Assembly (NCBI GenBank): GCA_947496465.1
Contig: CANMCX010000001.1
Span: 434,001 to 498,000, forward strand
Length of the DNA: 64,000 nt
DNA from: Marinifilum_A sediminis
GTDB lineage: Bacteria; Bacteroidota; Bacteroidia; Bacteroidales; Marinifilaceae
Direction: 5' to 3'
This document shows, one piece after another, positions 1 through 6,921 of the stretch. Position numbers and translations under genes: made by a program. The notes beneath the pieces are model-generated. The model saw only the letters and a program-made list of their open reading frames with translations, was not told the origin of the DNA and did no database searches. How positions within the stretch are numbered: position 1 is the stretch's first letter; each line of letters opens with the position of its first letter.

Positions 1-585
1 GCGTATCATCAAAGTATCCCTCCTACACAAGGGTATGGAGCTGGAAAAGGAATGGGTTTAGGCTTAAATGCTAACATGAATGTAATTGGTAATTTCTTTC
101 GTCTGAATTCTAGAATCGAGAGATTATGGTATACCGATAATTACATGCCTCAATTCTTCGATGCCCATTATGAAATAAACAAGGATACTAAAATTCTTGC
201 GCTAGGCGATTCCAAAAACAAACAAGGTATTTATGGCTCCTTAACTGCATCAATCATGGATAAATTATTGGTTGGCGGAAATTTACTTTTACCCGATAAT
301 GTTAGTAAAGAAACGCCTGCTACTATGCAGTTGAATCTTAAAACAAAGGATTTATTCGATAAAATAATCATAGAAGGATATTACACAAAAGGAAATTTAG
401 TAGATTTTAGCGATGCTTTCGAATTTGATGAAAACTCCTTAGCTCTAATGCGATTTGCCTATAAAATTAGCCCTATTTTGGTTACCGGTATTGACTATCG
501 ATGGACCTGGAATAAGCAAGATTCAGGAGAATATAAAGCTGACAACTCCGTTATGCCATACATTGCACTTCAATTCCAATTTTAA
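1..585 (+). CDS. Outer-membrane beta-barrel protein, C-terminal part
   Basis: The reading frame is already open at base 1, so the 5' end lies outside the window and only about 194 residues are visible. They alternate polar and hydrophobic residues in short stretches with glycine- and asparagine-rich turns (for example GAGKGMGLGLNANMNV), and the chain ends in phenylalanine (LQFQF). An aromatic C-terminal residue is typical of outer-membrane barrels recognised by the Bam machinery. No family-specific motif is visible, so the substrate or role cannot be named. A long hairpin lies about 30 bases past the stop codon. Barrel nature is fairly likely; function is unknown. Confidence 0.6.
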   Translation, partial: AYHQSIPPTQGYGAGKGMGLGLNANMNVIGNFFRLNSRIERLWYTDNYMPQFFDAHYEINKDTKILALGDSKNKQGIYGSLTASIMDKLLVGGNLLLPDNVSKETPATMQLNLKTKDLFDKIIIEGYYTKGNLVDFSDAFEFDENSLALMRFAYKISPILVTGIDYRWTWNKQDSGEYKADNSVMPYIALQFQF

Positions 586-615
586 TAACGTGTAGTATTT
601 ATAGGAACAACATAA

Positions 616-660
616 AAGCACCTTATTCCATCAAATAAAAGAAATAAGGTGCTTCTTGTA
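616..660 (+). terminator. Hairpin after the outer-membrane protein gene
   Basis: A perfect 12-base inverted repeat (616-627 AAGCACCTTATT and 643-654) with a 15-base loop lies 31 bases after the stop codon at 585. The following bases are TTCTTGTATT rather than a clean T-tract, so it may be a weak terminator or an mRNA 3'-end stabiliser. Confidence 0.55.
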
Positions 661-1139
661 TTATAAAACTGAATATCTAGTCGTTTATTGATCCCTTTTA
701 ATTTTACTCATTATCAAGCACTAAACACTTCACAAGACCTATTAAATTGCTATAAATCCCTATAGATTTTAACAATCAACCAAGTTTAAATAGAAAAACA
801 TCTTTTCTAAACAGGTTGCTGAGAAGCAATAAATTATTCATTTTATTTAAAGACAGTCTAAATTACTACGATTGCATAAATAGCTCATAATAGCGATTTT
901 TTTCTTGAATTGCCCAAACTAACTGTAACCAATAGAGATAGACTGAAAATTGTAATCTCTACTTTGCAAAAGTAAGGAACTCCCTCTATTTAAACACACT
1001 ATAAATAGACTTTTGTCAGAATAGAATGTGGGCTAAAGTGTTATTTTTGTTGCGATGTGTTAAATAATATCTGTTCACAAACCATTTGAAACACAGATAA
1101 TAACACTCAAAAAGTTCAATACCTAAAGGGAGTAAAAAC
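661..1139. other. Intergenic region upstream of the rnf operon
   Basis: I see no convincing gene in this AT-rich stretch. It holds an inverted repeat (TAGAGAT at 933-939, ATCTCTA at 955-961), a perfect match to the Bacteroidota -7 box (TATTTTTG at 1042-1049) without a well-spaced -33 TTG, and a Shine-Dalgarno-like AAGGGAG at 1126-1132, seven bases before the rseC start codon. The rnf promoter is presumably here; its exact position is uncertain. Confidence 0.4.
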
Positions 1140-1568
1140 ATGAGTAATCCCAAACAAATTGATCACGAGGGAACCATTCTTGAAATAGAAGATGGTAAGA
1201 TTACGGTTGGCATCGTAAATATGTCTGCCTGTGCTGGTTGTCATGCAAAAGGTGCTTGCACCATGTCTGATATGAAGGAAAAATCGATTGATGTTATTGA
1301 TTACACAAACCGATTTACAATTGGAGAGAAAGTGAAACTTACCTATCAGGAATCTTTGGGTTGGTTTGCTTTGTTTCTGGCTTACGTTTTGCCATTTGTT
1401 TTGGTACTTCTTACTCTTTTCATTTCAACCGTAATTACAAATAACGAATTAATAAGCGGTCTGCTGGCTTTAGCCATCTTGCTTCCTTATTATATCATAT
1501 TGTCCTTTTTTAAAGGGCGTCTTAAGAAAACGTTTTCATTTACAATCGAAAAAATCGTAAATATTTAA
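1140..1568 (+). CDS. rseC: RseC/MucC-family protein, first gene of the rnf operon
   Basis: The 142-residue protein has a soluble N-terminal part with a cysteine cluster (C31, C34, C40) followed by two membrane helices at roughly residues 73-95 and 100-125, the layout of the RseC/MucC family. In proteobacteria RseC is linked to SoxR reduction and sigma-E control together with Rsx/Rnf. In Bacteroidota it is usually the first gene of the rnf operon, as here, four bases before rnfB. The cysteines may bind a cofactor, but that is inference. The start is supported by AAGGGAG seven bases upstream. Family assignment is strong; the biochemical role in this lineage is not established. Confidence 0.88.
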   Translation: MSNPKQIDHEGTILEIEDGKITVGIVNMSACAGCHAKGACTMSDMKEKSIDVIDYTNRFTIGEKVKLTYQESLGWFALFLAYVLPFVLVLLTLFISTVITNNELISGLLALAILLPYYIILSFFKGRLKKTFSFTIEKIVNI

Positions 1569-1572
1569 TTCT

Positions 1573-2526
1573 ATGAGCATTATAGCTATCACTATTCTGG
1601 CTTTGTGTGCGATTGGCGTTACAGCAGCTATCATACTGTACTTTGTAGCCCAAAAATTCAAAGTGTACGAAGATCCTCGAATCGACGAGGTAGAAGAAGC
1701 ATTACCAGCCGCAAATTGCGGTGGATGCGGTTATCCCGGATGTAGAGGTTTTGCCGAAGCATTGGTAAAAGCCGACGACATTTCAAATTTTAACTGCCCT
1801 GTAGGTGGGGCGGCAGTAATGTCACATGTTGGTGCCCTTTTAGGACACGAGATCAAAGCAGCAGACCCAACTGTTGCAGTAGTTCGTTGTAACGGGACTT
1901 GTGAAAACCGTCCAAAAACCAATCAGTACGATGGAGCAACTTCATGTACTATTGCTGCATCACTTTACAGTGGTGAAACAGGTTGTCAGCACGGTTGTTT
2001 AGGTCTTGGCGAATGTGTTGATGCATGTAATTTCGATGCCATGTATATGGATAAGGAAACAGGTCTTCCAGTTATTATTGAAGACAAGTGTGTTTCTTGT
2101 GGTGCTTGTGTTAAAGCATGTCCAAACAACATTATCGAACTTCGCAAAAAAGGACCTAAGAGCCGCAGAATCTTTGTTTCCTGTGTAAACAAGGACAAAG
2201 GTGGAGTAGCTAAAAAAGCTTGCTCGGTAGCATGTATCGGATGTCGCAAGTGCGAAAAGGAATGTCCTTTCGATGCAATTACCGTTGAAAACAATTTGGC
2301 ATATATCGATTACGACAAGTGTAAACTTTGTAGAAAGTGTGTTGTTGTTTGTCCTACAAATGCAATTCACGAATTAAATTTTCCACCACGTAAGGAAAAG
2401 CCAGCTGCAAAGCCAACACCTAAGACAGTTAAACCTGTTGCCAAAGTAGAAGTTAAAGCCGATAAAGCTCCAAAAACAGAGCCTAAAGCCAATAACTCAA
2501 AAGACGAAACATCTGATAACAAATAA
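1573..2526 (+). CDS. rnfB: Rnf electron transport complex subunit B
   Basis: RnfB takes electrons from ferredoxin and passes them into the membrane Rnf complex (ferredoxin:NAD+ oxidoreductase, Na+ or H+ translocating). The 317-residue protein starts with one membrane helix (about residues 3-25). A four-cysteine cluster follows with C49, C52, C57 and C75 in the NCGGCGYPGC context, then several CxxCxxCxxxCP ferredoxin motifs (such as CVSCGACVKACP and CKLCRKCVVVCP). The C-terminal 45 residues are a lysine/proline/alanine-rich tail likely to be disordered. It lies between rseC and rnfC in a tight operon. Unlike rnfC, its start has no clear ribosome binding site. Confidence 0.96.
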   Translation: MSIIAITILALCAIGVTAAIILYFVAQKFKVYEDPRIDEVEEALPAANCGGCGYPGCRGFAEALVKADDISNFNCPVGGAAVMSHVGALLGHEIKAADPTVAVVRCNGTCENRPKTNQYDGATSCTIAASLYSGETGCQHGCLGLGECVDACNFDAMYMDKETGLPVIIEDKCVSCGACVKACPNNIIELRKKGPKSRRIFVSCVNKDKGGVAKKACSVACIGCRKCEKECPFDAITVENNLAYIDYDKCKLCRKCVVVCPTNAIHELNFPPRKEKPAAKPTPKTVKPVAKVEVKADKAPKTEPKANNSKDETSDNK

Positions 2527-2528
2527 AT

Positions 2529-2544
2529 AGGAGGATAATCAGTG
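2529..2544 (+). promoter_or_regulatory. Strong Shine-Dalgarno that fixes a GTG start for rnfC
   Basis: AGGAGG at 2529-2534 sits seven bases before GTG at 2542. Full-strength sites of this kind are rare in Bacteroidota, and this one supports the non-ATG start. Confidence 0.75.
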
Positions 2545-3870
2545 TTAAAAACATTTTCATTAGGAGGTATTCATCCAGCTGAAAACAAATTATCAGCAAA
2601 TAGCGCAATCCAGGCATTGCCTATACCTCAAATGGTAAGTATTCCAATTTCTCAGCATATTGGTGCACCTGCCACTCCGATTGTAAAAAAGAACGACGAA
2701 GTTAAGGTTGGTCAATTAATTGCCAAATCATCAGGCTTCGTTTCAGCAAATATTCATTCATCTGTTTCGGGTACCGTTTTTAAGGTTGACGAAATAATGG
2801 ATGCCAGCGGTTTCCGTCGTCAAGCAATCATCATTAAAGTTGATGGTGACGAATGGTTGGAAGATATCGACCGCAGCAAAAATTTGGTAAAAGAAATCAG
2901 CGCAAGCAAGGAAGAAATTGTAAAAAAAGTAGCCGATGCCGGTATTGTTGGACTTGGTGGTGCAACTTTCCCTGCTCATGTTAAACTAGCTGTTCCTCCG
3001 GGCAAAACTGCTGAAGTTTTAATCATCAACGCAGTTGAATGTGAGCCATACCTTACATCAGACCACAGAGTGATGTTGGAAAAAGGGGATGAAGTATTGG
3101 TAGGAACTCAAATATTAATGAAGGCTTTAGGTGTTAACAAAGCAATTATTGGTATTGAAAATAACAAACCTGATGCAATAGCTCACTTAAGCAAATTAGC
3201 AGTAAACTATCAGGGAATTGAGATCTGTCCATTAAAAACTCAATATCCTCAAGGTGGTGAAAAGCAATTGATATCTGCGACTATCAAACGTGAGGTTCCT
3301 TCGGGAGCGCTTCCGATTGAAGTTGGTGCCGTGGTTCAAAATGTTGGAACTGCTTTGGCGGTTTACGAAGCTGTTCAAAAAAACAAGCCTCTTTTCGAGC
3401 GAGTTGCAACCATTACTGGAAAATCATTACAAACTCCTTCGAACTGGATGTTCAGAATTGGAACACCTATAAAAGATTTGATAGATGCTGCAGGTGGTAT
3501 GCCTGAAGATACAGGTAAAATTGTAGGTGGTGGTCCTATGATGGGTAAAGCACTGACAAGTGTTGATATACCTCTAACAAAAGGTAGTTCTGGTTTATTA
3601 CTTCTTCCACGTGAAGAAACTGCTCGTAAAGCAACCAAGGCTTGTATCCGTTGTAGTAAATGTGTTTCTGTTTGTCCAATGGGATTGGAACCTTATTTAC
3701 TTATGGTATGTGCTGATAAGAAAGATTACGAACGTTTGGAAAAAGATGCGGTTATGGACTGTATCGAATGTGGATCTTGTAGTTTTACTTGTCCTGCAAA
3801 CCGTCCTTTATTGGATTACATCCGATTAGGAAAAGGAAAAGTTGGACAAATTATGAGAGCACGTAAATAA
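2542..3870 (+). CDS. rnfC: Rnf electron transport complex subunit C
   Basis: RnfC is the NADH/NAD+-reactive peripheral subunit of the Rnf complex, related to NqrA and to the NuoF flavoprotein fold. The 442-residue protein has the N-terminal GGIHP motif, a Rossmann-like NADH/FMN region with GxGGATFPAHVK, the INAVECEPYLTSDHR segment, and two C-terminal [4Fe-4S] motifs (CIRCSKCVSVCP and CIECGSCSFTCP). The length is normal for a RnfC without the long alanine-rich tail of gammaproteobacteria. It starts with GTG, supported by AGGAGG. A 71-base gap with a hairpin separates it from rnfD. Confidence 0.96.
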   Translation: MLKTFSLGGIHPAENKLSANSAIQALPIPQMVSIPISQHIGAPATPIVKKNDEVKVGQLIAKSSGFVSANIHSSVSGTVFKVDEIMDASGFRRQAIIIKVDGDEWLEDIDRSKNLVKEISASKEEIVKKVADAGIVGLGGATFPAHVKLAVPPGKTAEVLIINAVECEPYLTSDHRVMLEKGDEVLVGTQILMKALGVNKAIIGIENNKPDAIAHLSKLAVNYQGIEICPLKTQYPQGGEKQLISATIKREVPSGALPIEVGAVVQNVGTALAVYEAVQKNKPLFERVATITGKSLQTPSNWMFRIGTPIKDLIDAAGGMPEDTGKIVGGGPMMGKALTSVDIPLTKGSSGLLLLPREETARKATKACIRCSKCVSVCPMGLEPYLLMVCADKKDYERLEKDAVMDCIECGSCSFTCPANRPLLDYIRLGKGKVGQIMRARK

Positions 3871-3884
3871 TTAGCAATTATCAT

Positions 3885-3904
3885 TGAGTATTTAATAATA
3901 CTCA
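3885..3904 (+). repeat. Intercistronic hairpin between rnfC and rnfD
   Basis: TGAGTATT (3885-3892) and AATACTCA (3897-3904) form a perfect 8-base stem with a TAAT loop in the widest gap of the operon. No T-tract follows, so it is more likely an mRNA processing or stability element than a terminator. Confidence 0.5.
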
Positions 3905-3941
3905 TTCACACATTTACAAATAAACTAATTAACAAATAGAT

Positions 3942-4937
3942 ATGAACACCAAAGTACTTGTCGCACCATCTCCACATGTTCACAGTGGAGATTCCATACA
4001 AAAAAACATGTATGGAGTGGTATTTGCGATGCTTCCGGCGCTACTATTTTCGTTCTTTTACTTTGGATTAGGTGCACTAGTTGTTACCCTAACCGCCGTA
4101 GCATCATGTTATTTATTCGAATTTTTAATCTCCAAATATCTGCTTAAAACCGAACCAACAATTAACGATGGTTCAGCTTTAATAACTGGTATTCTTTTAG
4201 CATTTAACGTACCATCAAATCTTCCAATCTGGATTATTATAATTGGTGCATTGGTTGCCATTGGTATTGGTAAAATGACTTTTGGAGGATTAGGAAACAA
4301 TTTATTCAATCCTGCATTGGTTGGACGTGTATTCCTTTTGATCTCATTCCCTGTACAAATGACCAGCTGGCCAAAACCTGCAGGTTTATCATCAGGTTAT
4401 ATCGATGTCGAAACCGGAGCTACTCCACTTGCCATTATTAAGGAGGGCTTAAAAAATGGTGAGCCATTATCTAAGCTAATGGGTGATATCCCATCAAATA
4501 TGGATCTGTTTTTAGGTAACATGGGTGGTTCAATGGGTGAAATTGCTGGTGCAGCCTTAATCCTTGGATTAATATACATGCTAATTAAGAAAATCATCAC
4601 CTGGCACATTCCTGTTTCTGTAATTGGAACGGTAGCTATTCTTTCTGGTATTCTAAATCTAGCTAGTCCTGAAGCTTATGCTGGTCCTTTATTCCACATC
4701 TTAACTGGTGGTTTACTATTGGGAGCAATTTTTATGGCAACAGATTACGTCACCTCTCCAATGTCTAACAAGGGGATGATTATTTACGGTATTGGTATTG
4801 GATTATTAACCGTTGTAATTCGTGTATTTGGAGCTTATCCTGAAGGTGTTTCATTTGCAATTCTTATTATGAATGCATTTGTTCCACTAATTAATGTGTA
4901 TGTTAAACCTAAGCGTTTCGGCGAAAAAAGGAAATAA
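3942..4937 (+). CDS. rnfD: Rnf electron transport complex subunit D
   Basis: RnfD is an integral membrane subunit carrying covalently bound FMN and related to NqrB. The 331-residue protein has about nine to ten hydrophobic helices. It also has the flavinylation motif VETGATPLA, in which T161 is the expected FMN-attached threonine (known from RnfD/NqrB families). The conserved loop around GGLGNNLFNPALVGR and the MATDYVTSPM motif are present. It lies two bases upstream of rnfG. The start ATG lacks a Shine-Dalgarno sequence. RnfG and RnfC next door identify this as Rnf rather than Na+-NQR. Confidence 0.96.
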   Translation: MNTKVLVAPSPHVHSGDSIQKNMYGVVFAMLPALLFSFFYFGLGALVVTLTAVASCYLFEFLISKYLLKTEPTINDGSALITGILLAFNVPSNLPIWIIIIGALVAIGIGKMTFGGLGNNLFNPALVGRVFLLISFPVQMTSWPKPAGLSSGYIDVETGATPLAIIKEGLKNGEPLSKLMGDIPSNMDLFLGNMGGSMGEIAGAALILGLIYMLIKKIITWHIPVSVIGTVAILSGILNLASPEAYAGPLFHILTGGLLLGAIFMATDYVTSPMSNKGMIIYGIGIGLLTVVIRVFGAYPEGVSFAILIMNAFVPLINVYVKPKRFGEKRK

Positions 4938-4939
4938 TC

Positions 4940-5548
4940 ATGGCTGGTAAAAAAGAATCTACATTTATAAATATGGTTCTTGTGTTATTCATTGTAACAC
5001 TTGTAGCCTCGGCAGCCTTAGGTGGACTATACGAGTTAACCAAGGAGCCAATTGCAGCAGCTAAGCTTGCAAAAAAATTAAAAGCGATTAAAGCAGTCGT
5101 GCCTGAGTTCGATAACAACCCGAGTGACGAAATGTATTCAGTTGATATGCCTAGTGGCGATAAGCTTGAATTCTATCCTGCAAAGAAAGGGAACGAATTA
5201 GTTGGTACTGCTGTGAAAACGTATACAACCAATGGTTTCTCAGGATATATCTGGATTATGGTTGGCTTTAAACCTGATGGCAGCATTAATAATTACTCAG
5301 TATTGGAACACAAAGAAACTCCAGGTTTGGGTACTAAAATGGAACCTTGGTTTAAAACTATTGATCCTGCCAAATCTAAGTGCAGTATTTTAGGAAAAAA
5401 CCCTGGTACTGCAAACTTAACGGTTAGTAAAGATGGTGGTGATGTTGATGCTATTACAGCGGCAACTATTAGTTCACGAGCTTTCTTGGAAGCTGTACAG
5501 ACTGCATACAATGAGTACTCAAAACAAATGGAAGGAGGAACCAAGTAA
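4940..5548 (+). CDS. rnfG: Rnf electron transport complex subunit G
   Basis: RnfG is a largely periplasmic flavoprotein with covalent FMN, related to NqrC. The 202-residue protein has one N-terminal membrane helix (about residues 10-30) and an FMN-binding domain with the ETPGLGTK motif. The flavinylation sequence TAATISSRA has T176 as the expected attachment residue. A membrane ApbE-type flavin transferase would be needed for maturation, and none is encoded in this window. Start support is AAGGAA six bases upstream; the stop codon overlaps the rnfE start by one base, suggesting translational coupling. Confidence 0.95.
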   Translation: MAGKKESTFINMVLVLFIVTLVASAALGGLYELTKEPIAAAKLAKKLKAIKAVVPEFDNNPSDEMYSVDMPSGDKLEFYPAKKGNELVGTAVKTYTTNGFSGYIWIMVGFKPDGSINNYSVLEHKETPGLGTKMEPWFKTIDPAKSKCSILGKNPGTANLTVSKDGGDVDAITAATISSRAFLEAVQTAYNEYSKQMEGGTK

Positions 5549-6132
5549 TGACTAATAAAGAAAATTTCTTAAAAGGCTTTTTTAAAGAAAATGCTGTTTT
5601 TACTCTATTGTTGGGTATGTGTCCTGCACTTGGAGTAACTTCTTCTGCTATCAATGGTTTGGGGATGGGATTAGCTACTACTTTCGTACTAATCATGTCT
5701 AACCTTGTTATTTCATTGGTAAGCTCTCAAATTCCTGATAAAGTAAAGATACCGTCATTTATTGTCATTATTGCATCCTTTGTAACAATGGTTGATTTGA
5801 TTATGGCAGGTTATGTACCGGCGTTACACGAACAATTGGGCGTATTTATCCCCTTAATTGTTGTAAACTGTGTAGTATTAGGTCGCGCGGAAGCATTTGC
5901 TTCAAAAAACAAATTGGTTCCTTCAATCATCGATGGATTAAGTATGGGACTGGGTTTTGCAATGGCTTTAACCATGTTAGGTGCCGTTCGTGAATTTTTA
6001 GGTGCTGGTAAAATGTTTGGTATTACAATTTTTAGCGAAAATTACGGTATGTTGATTTTTGTATTGGCACCTGGAGCATTTATTGCGTTAGGATACTTAA
6101 TTGCATTTATTAACAAACTGAGAAAAGCATAA
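5548..6132 (+). CDS. rnfE: Rnf electron transport complex subunit E
   Basis: This 194-residue, six-helix membrane protein is the RnfE subunit, homologous to NqrD. RnfE and RnfA pair in inverted topology to hold an intramembrane iron-sulfur centre. The cysteine motifs are visible in GMCPALGVTSSAINGLGMG (first half) and VVNCVVLGRAEAFA (second half). It is preceded by AGGAGG at 5533-5538, nine bases before the start, and its start codon overlaps the rnfG stop in TAATG. It is followed 11 bases later by rnfA, as expected for the rnfGEA order. Confidence 0.95.
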   Translation: MTNKENFLKGFFKENAVFTLLLGMCPALGVTSSAINGLGMGLATTFVLIMSNLVISLVSSQIPDKVKIPSFIVIIASFVTMVDLIMAGYVPALHEQLGVFIPLIVVNCVVLGRAEAFASKNKLVPSIIDGLSMGLGFAMALTMLGAVREFLGAGKMFGITIFSENYGMLIFVLAPGAFIALGYLIAFINKLRKA

Positions 6133-6143
6133 GGAGAAAAACT

Positions 6144-6716
6144 ATGGAATTTATTGTAATTATTATATCTGCGATATTTGTTAATAATGTAGTATTGATG
6201 CAATTCCTTGGAATTTGTCCTTTCCTCGGTGTTTCTAAAAAAGTATCTACTGCAGTTGGTATGACAGGAGCCGTTACCTTCGTTATGATTCTGGCGACTA
6301 TTGTTACTTACCTGATTCAAAACTATATTCTAAATCCATATAACATTGGATTTATGCAAACCATAACCTTTATACTAGTAATTGCTTCTTTAGTGCAATT
6401 GGTAGAAATTATTTTGAAAAAGGTGAGTCCTGCACTATATCAAGCATTGGGAGTATTTCTTCCTTTGATTACGACAAACTGTGCAATTCTTGGTGTAGCC
6501 ATTATGACCATTCAAAAAGATTACAACTTGCTTGAAGCTGTTGTTTTCTCTGGTGCTTCGGCAATTGGTTTTGGCTTGGCTCTTGTATTGTTTGCTGGTT
6601 TACGTGAACATCTTGATTTAGTTGAACTTCCTAAAGGTATGAAAGGTACTCCTGCAGCTCTTATTGTAGCTGGATTACTAGCAATGGCTTTTATGGGATT
6701 TTCCGGAATTGTATAA
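6144..6716 (+). CDS. rnfA: Rnf electron transport complex subunit A
   Basis: RnfA (190 residues, six membrane helices) is the NqrE homologue that partners RnfE. The paired cysteine motifs appear in FLGICPFLGVS and ITTNCAILGVA. It ends the operon: the stop at 6716 is followed within 30 bases by a strong terminator. AAGGAG at 6131-6136 supports the start. With rnfB, C, D, G and E present, the complex is complete. Whether it moves Na+ or H+ cannot be read from the sequence, though NhaD elsewhere in this window makes Na+ plausible. Confidence 0.96.
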   Translation: MEFIVIIISAIFVNNVVLMQFLGICPFLGVSKKVSTAVGMTGAVTFVMILATIVTYLIQNYILNPYNIGFMQTITFILVIASLVQLVEIILKKVSPALYQALGVFLPLITTNCAILGVAIMTIQKDYNLLEAVVFSGASAIGFGLALVLFAGLREHLDLVELPKGMKGTPAALIVAGLLAMAFMGFSGIV

Positions 6717-6743
6717 ATCAAAATCAATTCATTATATTTCATA

Positions 6744-6770
6744 GGCAGCTCATTTAGAGCTGCCTTTTTT
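6744..6770 (+). terminator. Terminator of the rnf operon
   Basis: GGCAGCTC (6744-6751), a 5-base loop, GAGCTGCC (6757-6764) and six T bases form a textbook intrinsic terminator 27 bases after the rnfA stop. Confidence 0.92.
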
Positions 6771-6822
6771 GTTGAATAAAACACTCTCTACGTAAGCAAT
6801 AATAAGCCCTTAATCAAAAATC

Positions 6823-6853
6823 TTGTGTAAATCCATAAGATTAACTAACTTAG
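6823..6853 (+). promoter_or_regulatory. Candidate Bacteroidota promoter for the PAS hybrid kinase
   Basis: TTG at 6823-6825 is followed after 20 bases by TAACTTAG (6846-6853), one mismatch from TAnnTTTG. It would give a leader of about 60 bases before the ATG at 6922. Confidence 0.4.
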
Positions 6854-6921
6854 GAATGAAAGCAACTCAATGTGGCTCTAATCAACCACTAATTACACAC
6901 TAAATAACACGTTGAAGCTAA

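Noticed and set aside
1012..1049. Full rnf promoter made of TTTG (1012-1015) and TATTTTTG (1042-1049)
   Set aside because: The 26-base spacer is too long for the 19-21 base consensus; only the -7 box is kept, at low confidence.
1731..2370. Minus-strand open frames inside rnfB
   Set aside because: They mirror the cysteine-rich codons of rnfB, have no ribosome binding site or family motif, and the rnfB frame is certain.
1140..6716. Na+-NQR instead of Rnf
   Set aside because: RnfB with ferredoxin clusters and RnfC with C-terminal 4Fe-4S motifs are present; NqrA and NqrF are absent.
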